Origin: Desulfobacterales bacterium
GTDB lineage: Bacteria > Desulfobacterota > Desulfobacteria > Desulfobacterales > Desulfobacteraceae
Direction: 5' to 3'
Length of the DNA stretch: 10,722 nt
Assembly (NCBI GenBank): GCA_022361535.1
Contig: JAKSAU010000038.1
Span: forward strand, 1-10,722
The position numbers and the translations under genes were made by a program. The notes under the pieces are model-generated. The model saw nothing but the letters and a program-made list of their open reading frames with translations, was not told the origin of the DNA and made no database searches. Positions 6,078 to 10,722 of the stretch are shown one piece after another. Every line of letters starts with the position of its first letter. Within the stretch, counting starts at the first letter, position 1.

Positions 6078-7298
6078 TTAATTTTCAAAAGTGGTTGTGA
6101 TCCGGTTTTCGATATCGGCCAGCCAATTTGATCCCAATGCAATGGTATCATCTTCCAGGCTTTGGATGACATTGACGTATGCTTTGCCTTTTGAGGAAAT
6201 CATTTTATCAACAGCTTGTACAAATTTTTCTCCATTAGCGTTGAGTGTCATGTTTTCCATTTCATGCTCAAAGACTTCTGTGCTTTTCTTTATTTTTTCA
6301 AGCACTTTGTCGTGGGAATCGAGAGCAGCGCTGCCCTGACCTTTTTTTGCTTCGGATAAAATTTGCTTTGACAGCTTTAATTTTTCCCCAAATGCATCAA
6401 GCCGTTTAACTCTTTCTTTAATGCAGATGGTAAGATTTGTTTGGAGCCCCTTTACCAATTCACCTGAGTGCAGGTCATGGATGAAAAGGGGCCTGACATT
6501 TTTATACCAATTTTTAAGTGCTATTAATCCGGCAATATACGCGATATTATGCTTAAAAATTCGATTAGGATTGGTGTACACACCTTCTCGCCATGAAAGA
6601 GATGCCGTTTTCATGGCACCTCCCATGAGCAAGCGCCCCTGCCTTGGTTCACTTTTTCTTATAATAGAGCCCGCAGCAGTGATGCATCCGAATCCAATTT
6701 GAACAGGCCCGACCAATCCCCCCTGCCCGCCTAAGAAGACAGGCGCCTGATTCAGCATCACCCCTTTGGGGATATTGCCCATCATAGATGCAGTTGCTTT
6801 GTCCTGATTTGGGGTATAATTAAAATGAATAAATGAAGAACCGACTTCGGAATGGTTCTTCCGGCTTGTACCACCGGCCATCAAGCAGTCACAAAAATTG
6901 ATAAGGCTTCCTAATGTAACAAAAGGAAAAAGGATGGTTTGTTTCAGACCAACAGTGTGAGCGGCATTGGCCTCCTCTTCAAGGATACAGCCTTTTCGGA
7001 CGTGACCGTTTGAGCCAAAAACATTGTCTCCCATGAATACTGTATCTTGAAAATATCCGCCGTGAAGTTTGGTATTTGGCCCGACTAGACAATTTTCAAG
7101 TGTTACAGGAGCCTCATATCCAACCTGGGTACCTGCCATAATCAAAACTCGGCTGCCAATAAGTTTGGTTCCATTGTACAAGGTCACATTTGATGTGGAT
7201 ATCCGGTCAATATCCACATCATCTGAAATAAATACACTTTGAGGGTTCGGTATGCTGACCCCTTTTTGAATAAGCTTGTCTATAATTTTTTGAGTCAT
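6078..7298 (-). CDS. Left-handed beta-helix protein resembling the GlmU acetyltransferase domain
   Basis: I recognise the type (hexapeptide-repeat, GlmU C-terminal-like; homologues are often labelled UDP-GlcNAc pyrophosphorylase) but not a proven function. Residues about 20-230 show irregular hexapeptide turns (for example LIGSRVLIMAGTQVG and LVGPVQIGFGCITAAGSII), predicting a left-handed beta-helix. HFNYTP (158-163), followed by a Lys at 167, resembles the NYDG...K segment that binds substrate in GlmU, and LVGPVQIG..CITAAGSII matches GlmU's LVAPVTIG..ATIGAGS. The nucleotidyltransferase half, with its LAAGxGTRM-type loop, is absent. His149 lies 11 residues before the Asn, not the 23 seen between the GlmU catalytic His and Asn, so activity is uncertain. 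Residues about 245-406 form a charged, largely helical tail that GlmU lacks. No clear Shine-Dalgarno precedes the ATG. It is followed by glmM, which makes the natural substrate of a GlmU acetyltransferase. It could be an enzyme, a regulator or a scaffold. Confidence 0.75.
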   Translation of the reverse strand: MTQKIIDKLIQKGVSIPNPQSVFISDDVDIDRISTSNVTLYNGTKLIGSRVLIMAGTQVGYEAPVTLENCLVGPNTKLHGGYFQDTVFMGDNVFGSNGHVRKGCILEEEANAAHTVGLKQTILFPFVTLGSLINFCDCLMAGGTSRKNHSEVGSSFIHFNYTPNQDKATASMMGNIPKGVMLNQAPVFLGGQGGLVGPVQIGFGCITAAGSIIRKSEPRQGRLLMGGAMKTASLSWREGVYTNPNRIFKHNIAYIAGLIALKNWYKNVRPLFIHDLHSGELVKGLQTNLTICIKERVKRLDAFGEKLKLSKQILSEAKKGQGSAALDSHDKVLEKIKKSTEVFEHEMENMTLNANGEKFVQAVDKMISSKGKAYVNVIQSLEDDTIALGSNWLADIENRITTTFEN

Positions 7299-7307
7299 GA
7301 CGTATGT

Positions 7308-7335
7308 ATTAGAAATCTTGATCGTTTCTTGTCAA
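7308..7335 (-). promoter_or_regulatory. Probable internal promoter for the beta-helix gene and glmM
   Basis: On the minus strand a perfect TTGACA (7335-7330) is followed after 16 nt by TCTAAT (7313-7308), which matches the -10 consensus in five of six positions. The -10 box ends only 9 nt before the ATG at 7298, so the start point would fall within a few bases of the start codon. That agrees with the missing ribosome site. It lies in the 65-nt gap after the kinase gene, where I see no terminator, so read-through from the kinase is also possible. Confidence 0.5.
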
Positions 7336-7363
7336 GTTTTTTTGGCATTAGAATCCGGGTGCG

Positions 7364-9787
7364 TCAGGCAAGCGTATCATCTATTGGCAGTTTTATTGTA
7401 AAAACCGTGCCTTCGCCAGGATTTGAGTCAACTGTCATTTCACCCTGATGTTCATCAACAATAATAAAATAGGAGACAGACAATCCAAGACCTGTACCAC
7501 GTAAAAGTCCCTTGGTGGTAAAAAAAGGCTCAAAAATTTTCTTGGAGACTTGTTTATCCATTCCAGGCCCATTATCTGCAACTTTGATCACAGCCCAAAC
7601 GTTTTCTATGCTTAATGACAGTTTTATCCATGGCTCAGCTTTCAGATCTTCACCCATTGAAATGGCCTCAGAAGCATTTTTTACTATGTTTAAGATCACT
7701 TGCTGGAGCTTGCTTCTTTCACACAATACTGTTGGTAAATCCTTATATTCTTTTTTTATTTCAATGGCCCTGAAATCGTAGTTTTTCTTTAAATCAAAAT
7801 CATTTTGGGCCAATTCTAGGGTATCGTCCAAAATAGTATCCAACCTGTTTGGCCGTTTAACCGAATCACCCTTTCTAGCAAACGAAAGCATGTTATTAAC
7901 AATCTTGGAGGCGCGGTTACCTGCTTTTCTGATATTTTCCACCAGCTCGTCAATTTCACGTTTTTTTGCAAACCGCCTGATTGACTCCATGTTGGTACCG
8001 ACTTCCTGAGCTGCTTTCTGATTAGCAGGTAAGTCTTTTGTCAATCGGTTGCTGAGCACCTGGGCGTTTTGAATCATTCCTGCCAAGGGGTTGTTTATTT
8101 CATGTGCCATGCCTGCCGCAAGCCCACCCAATGACATCATTTTTTCTGTCTGCATCATGACTTCTTCTGTTTTTTTGCGCTGGGATAAATCCATTGCCAC
8201 ACCTCGAATTCCGACAGGCTCATCATTTGATAAAATACGGCTGGCATATAAATTTACGGGTACTTCAATTCCGTCCTTTCGAAGAATGTCATACTCACCT
8301 TGCACCGTATCTTGTGACTCCAATACCATTATCATGTCCTGCCTGATGCGGTCATGATCACTTGGTTTTATTAAATTGAGAATGTCAAATCCAATATCAA
8401 GGTCCTTTTGCGTATACCCGGTGAGAATATGGCCCTGTTCATTGGAATAAGTTACCTTGCCTTCCCGGTCCAATTCAAAAACGGTCTGGGGCAATAGGTC
8501 AGAAAGATCCCGAAACCGTTTCTCGCTGGTTTCAAGGCCAAGAAAAGAACTCATTAATTCCCGGTTCTTTTTCTCAACGGTTTCCCTGGATCGTGCCAAA
8601 GAATTTTTGATATCATTTATCCGGTCTGCAAGCCCTATTGAGATCAAAAGAACATTGGCTAATATACCGATCTGGGCACTATGAGTTACAAAGACCATTT
8701 CAGGCAACAAGGCAATTTTATACAATGCAATTGAAAGCCCTCCAAACAATGTCAACGTCCAGGCAATTGCAAATATATAGGCCTGGCGAACCCGCTTGAC
8801 AATACCGTTGATCGAAGCATAAACAACCAGAATCATTTGTATAATATTTACATTATTAGTCGGACCAAGAATGACTGCCCTGTCCATAAAAAAAACTGTG
8901 AAACCGGACAGAAAAACAATCAAAGTGGTAAATTTGAACAATTTGTGAAATCGTGGTGCATACTTGCGCGTCTGAAGAAAATCCATTGTAAACAGGCCAA
9001 GAAAAGTAAAAAGCATGTTGCCTGTAAAAATATCCAGTAAGTTATTCAACTCAGGAATATTCGGCCAAAGGTACTCAAACGCAAATCCAAACCAGTGCAT
9101 CTGATAAAGGGTAACAAAAAAAACAAAGCCGGCATAAAAGACATATATCCGTTCGCGGATAAAAAACAAAAACAGCAAATTAAAGGCGGCCATTATTAAA
9201 AGAGCCCCAAGATACAGACCAACAAGCAGTTGAAAGTTGTGTTCTTGTTCTTCAAAGGAATCGCGGTCAATCAACGTCAAAGAAGTGTCAATAGCGCCTT
9301 GACTTGACAGTCGAATATAATAGGTGGTCCCATTTTCATTCGGAGAAACATCAAAAACAAACTTCCGGTTAGTTTTGGGGCGTTGTGAAAAAGGCAGGCT
9401 GTCGCCCGTGACTGTTTTTAAAAAAGATCCATGAGCTGTAGGTTTGAAAAACTCAACACGATCCATGTGATGATAATTTACGATTAGATACCAATGTTTT
9501 TTATTTTGCTCTGACTTGGCAATGGTCAATTTGATCCAGAATGTACTTTGGGAATATCCGTAATTTGCTTTTCCCTCTTTGTTGAGTACAAACTGCCTGT
9601 CTATTGTAGAGTCTGTGATTGAATCAATGGTGATATTGCCTGTCTTGTCTTCAAGTACATAGATTTCGGATTGAACTGAAACCTCCCCCTTTGCATCAGG
9701 AGAAATATACACTTTTGCAAAAGAAGAATCTGCACACAGAATCAATCCAAGTATCGTTGCCAGCCAAATCAGCCAACGAAATTTCAT
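7364..9787 (-). CDS. 7TMR-DISM/PAS hybrid membrane sensor histidine kinase
   Basis: This is a membrane sensor that should autophosphorylate on His and pass the phosphate to a response regulator; its ligand is unknown. Counting from the chosen start (807 residues): signal peptide 1-24 (hydrophobic LIWLATILGLILC, cleavage after SSFA); a periplasmic 7TMR-DISMED2-type sensing domain, about 25-175; a seven-helix 7TMR-DISM membrane block, about 185-390; a short charged coiled-coil linker, about 391-425; a PAS domain, about 427-535, ending in the typical DLSQRKKTEE linker; HisKA with MAHEINNPLAG and phospho-acceptor His562; and an HATPase domain with the N box NIVKNASEA (Asn704), DNGPGM (738-743), FEPFFTTK (752-759) and GTGLGL (764-769). 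All catalytic boxes are intact. There is no receiver domain, and no regulator gene is nearby, so it is an orphan in this window. An in-frame GTG at 9847 would add 20 residues ahead of the signal peptide. I prefer the ATG at 9787 for its ribosome site and signal sequence. Confidence 0.93.
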   Translation of the reverse strand: MKFRWLIWLATILGLILCADSSFAKVYISPDAKGEVSVQSEIYVLEDKTGNITIDSITDSTIDRQFVLNKEGKANYGYSQSTFWIKLTIAKSEQNKKHWYLIVNYHHMDRVEFFKPTAHGSFLKTVTGDSLPFSQRPKTNRKFVFDVSPNENGTTYYIRLSSQGAIDTSLTLIDRDSFEEQEHNFQLLVGLYLGALLIMAAFNLLFLFFIRERIYVFYAGFVFFVTLYQMHWFGFAFEYLWPNIPELNNLLDIFTGNMLFTFLGLFTMDFLQTRKYAPRFHKLFKFTTLIVFLSGFTVFFMDRAVILGPTNNVNIIQMILVVYASINGIVKRVRQAYIFAIAWTLTLFGGLSIALYKIALLPEMVFVTHSAQIGILANVLLISIGLADRINDIKNSLARSRETVEKKNRELMSSFLGLETSEKRFRDLSDLLPQTVFELDREGKVTYSNEQGHILTGYTQKDLDIGFDILNLIKPSDHDRIRQDMIMVLESQDTVQGEYDILRKDGIEVPVNLYASRILSNDEPVGIRGVAMDLSQRKKTEEVMMQTEKMMSLGGLAAGMAHEINNPLAGMIQNAQVLSNRLTKDLPANQKAAQEVGTNMESIRRFAKKREIDELVENIRKAGNRASKIVNNMLSFARKGDSVKRPNRLDTILDDTLELAQNDFDLKKNYDFRAIEIKKEYKDLPTVLCERSKLQQVILNIVKNASEAISMGEDLKAEPWIKLSLSIENVWAVIKVADNGPGMDKQVSKKIFEPFFTTKGLLRGTGLGLSVSYFIIVDEHQGEMTVDSNPGEGTVFTIKLPIDDTLA

Positions 9788-9794
9788 ATAGTTG

Positions 9795-9799
9795 CCTTT
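9795..9799 (-). promoter_or_regulatory. Ribosome binding site fixing the kinase start
   Basis: The minus strand reads AAAGG, 7 nt before the ATG at 9787-9785. That ATG also begins directly at the signal peptide, whereas the upstream GTG at 9847 has neither advantage. Confidence 0.7.
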
Positions 9800-9865
9800 A
9801 TAATTTTCATTGGTACTTTCCAACAAGGTGGTATCTGCGGTGATCACTATGGATCTTGATTGTTA

Positions 9866-9892
9866 ATTATCTTAATCCCAAGTACCTGTCAA
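9866..9892 (-). promoter_or_regulatory. Possible promoter of the sensor kinase gene
   Basis: On the minus strand a perfect TTGACA (9892-9887) is followed by GATAAT (9871-9866), five of six consensus bases. The spacer is only 15 nt, shorter than the preferred 16-18, so the promoter may be weak or need an activator. The leader would be about 75 nt and would contain the 8-base palindrome GTGATCAC (9840-9847). Confidence 0.4.
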
Positions 9893-9908
9893 CTTATGAC
9901 ACATGTCA
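9887..9908. promoter_or_regulatory. Candidate operator: three TGTCA/TGACA half-sites over the kinase -35 box
   Basis: The plus strand reads TGTCA (9887-9891), five bases, TGACA (9897-9901), two bases, TGTCA (9904-9908). These are alternating, exactly matching inverted half-sites. The first is also most of the predicted -35 box of the kinase promoter, so a bound protein could block or recruit polymerase. No regulator gene is in the window, and the protein that would bind is unknown. Confidence 0.35.
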
Positions 9909-9939
9909 ATATGGGTTCTTCGTTTTATTGCGGCAATCA

Positions 9940-9971
9940 CTTATTCAATACACGAAATACATATGAATAAG
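9940..9971. repeat. 8-base inverted repeat upstream of the pgi promoter
   Basis: CTTATTCA (9940-9947) and TGAATAAG (9964-9971) are exact reverse complements separated by 16 bases. The right arm ends four bases before the predicted pgi -35 box. A smaller dyad, ATTGC-G-GCAAT, lies next to it at 9927-9937. These could be regulator sites for pgi or for the divergent kinase gene. There is no T-run, so it is not a terminator. Confidence 0.45.
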
Positions 9972-9974
9972 CGC

Positions 9975-10003
9975 TTTATTCTCTTGTACTTTTATTCTAT
10001 AAC
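9975..10003 (+). promoter_or_regulatory. Possible promoter of pgi
   Basis: TATAAC (9998-10003) matches the -10 consensus in five of six positions. A weak -35 candidate, TTTATT (9975-9980), lies 17 nt upstream. Transcription would begin near 10010, giving a leader of about 50 nt that ends in the AGGAG site. The poor -35 box would fit a promoter that needs an activator. Confidence 0.4.
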
Positions 10004-10062
10004 TTGTTAGAAGATCAATTTTCAGTGTTTTTCCGATACACATGTACCACAGGAGAATCAAA

Positions 10063-10722
10063 ATGAACCCGGTTGGACTGCTTTTGCCCGAAAGTCCCGC
10101 AACTAAAAAAATAAATCAAAAATTGTCTGACGCAGCAGTTGCCCTCTCAAAACCAGATAATCACCTTAGCTCATTAATGAAGCAACCTCAGCGGTTTCAA
10201 TCCTGCTCGTTGCAAATAAAAGGGTTTTCATTTGATTATTCAAGACAGCGTCTGGATCAACACGCCACAGAGTTATTGTACCAAGCGGCCGCAATTACAA
10301 ATGTGCTTAAAAAATATATAGGCATGACGCAAGGAGACATCGTAAATGCTACCGAATGCCGCCCGGCCCTCCATACTGCCACAAGGGGATCAGGGCCTGA
10401 ATCCATTATATATAAGGGAATGAATGTCAGAAAAGAAATAGAACGCGTCAATGCTGATATTCAATCTTTTACAAACGCTATTCATCGTGGAGACATTAAA
10501 AGCTTTAGCGGTAAACCTTTTGAACAAGTCGTCGTTGTTGGTATAGGCGGATCATATCTGGGATGTGAATTTGTTTACAGGGCCTTGGGTGACACTGATA
10601 AAAAAATGGACCTTCTTTTCCTTCCAAATGTCGATATTGATAATTTCTCACATGTCATTTCACAAATCCAGGTTGAAACAACCCTTTGGATAATCATATC
10701 CAAGTCCTACACGACAACCGAA
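10063..10722 (+). CDS. pgi: Glucose-6-phosphate isomerase, N-terminal 220 residues (cut by window edge)
   Basis: Pgi interconverts glucose-6-phosphate and fructose-6-phosphate in the cytoplasm, serving glycolysis, gluconeogenesis and the supply of fructose-6-phosphate for amino-sugar synthesis. The visible 220 residues match the N-terminal sugar-isomerase (SIS) part: FDYSRQRLD near 55-63, the NATECRPALHTATRG segment (cf. the usual N.TE.RAVLHTALR), the phosphate-binding VVVGIGGSYLG, and PNVDIDNFSHVI followed by VETTLWIIISKSYTTTE at the edge (cf. NVD...PETTLFIV.SKTFTT.E). Several positions differ from the best-known forms: GGSY rather than GGSD, and SKSYTT rather than SKTFTT. The family is still clear. 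The catalytic Glu, His and Lys of the C-terminal half are outside the window. The start is fixed by AGGAG at 10051-10055, 7 nt before the ATG. It is transcribed away from the kinase gene. Confidence 0.93.
   Translation, partial: MNPVGLLLPESPATKKINQKLSDAAVALSKPDNHLSSLMKQPQRFQSCSLQIKGFSFDYSRQRLDQHATELLYQAAAITNVLKKYIGMTQGDIVNATECRPALHTATRGSGPESIIYKGMNVRKEIERVNADIQSFTNAIHRGDIKSFSGKPFEQVVVVGIGGSYLGCEFVYRALGDTDKKMDLLFLPNVDIDNFSHVISQIQVETTLWIIISKSYTTTE

Noticed and set aside
6053..6172. Upstream extension of glmM to an ATG at 6172
   Set aside because: The extra 40 residues overlap the end of the beta-helix gene and do not resemble GlmM. The family N-terminus begins exactly at the ATG at 6052 (MGQLFGTDGIRG).
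7299..7363. Possible terminator between the kinase and the beta-helix gene
   Set aside because: Only a short CTTG-A-CAAG dyad next to an A/T tract is visible. The stem is too short and the T-run is on the wrong side for the kinase transcript.
9788..9847. GTG start at 9847 for the sensor kinase
   Set aside because: It would put 20 polar residues ahead of a normal signal peptide. The ATG at 9787 has an AAAGG site at good spacing.
10257..10451. 64-codon minus-strand frame inside pgi
   Set aside because: It lies wholly antisense to conserved pgi sequence and has no supporting motif or upstream signal.
1..10722. Mobile element, CRISPR array, tRNA, toxin-antitoxin or phage-defence genes
   Set aside because: I saw no transposase, integrase, regularly spaced repeats, tRNA-like sequence or small paired ORFs. 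All genes are housekeeping or signalling types.

Overview
The window looks like ordinary chromosomal DNA of a moderately AT-rich Gram-negative bacterium. My best guess is a sulfate-reducer-type Desulfobacterota (Desulfobacteraceae-like). That rests on the xseA-xseB-ispA-dxs gene order, the protein style and a large 7TMR-DISM sensor kinase; no rRNA or other taxonomic marker is present. I see no mobile element, CRISPR array, tRNA or rRNA, and every gene fully inside the window has an intact reading frame.

Left part (1-3599, minus strand): one tightly packed operon, transcribed right to left. It runs xseA and xseB (the two exonuclease VII subunits), ispA (farnesyl diphosphate synthase) and dxs (first enzyme of the MEP isoprenoid pathway, cut by the window edge). 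xseA and xseB are 3 nt apart, and xseB and ispA overlap as TAATG. A good promoter lies just upstream of xseA. The operon couples a DNA-repair nuclease to isoprenoid precursor synthesis.

Middle (3600-4711): an AT-rich divergent intergenic region leads to a single plus-strand gene for a seven-helix Bax inhibitor-1/YccA-type membrane protein. That gene has an extended -10 promoter, a strong Shine-Dalgarno site and a hairpin terminator. The terminator is built to work in both directions and separates it from the convergent glmM.

Right part (4712-9787, minus strand): a 7TMR-DISM/PAS histidine kinase, then a left-handed beta-helix protein resembling the acetyltransferase half of GlmU but without a pyrophosphorylase domain, then glmM (phosphoglucosamine mutase). 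The beta-helix gene seems to have its own promoter lying almost on its start codon. The kinase diverges from the plus-strand pgi (glucose-6-phosphate isomerase, cut by the right edge). The 275-nt region between them carries several dyad symmetries that may be operators. pgi makes fructose-6-phosphate, the precursor of the glucosamine phosphates that GlmM handles, so this half may be linked through cell-envelope amino-sugar supply. That link is inference.

I found no clearly new multi-gene system. The items most worth checking are the GlmM/beta-helix pair, its possible leaderless transcript, and the dyad-rich kinase/pgi intergenic region.
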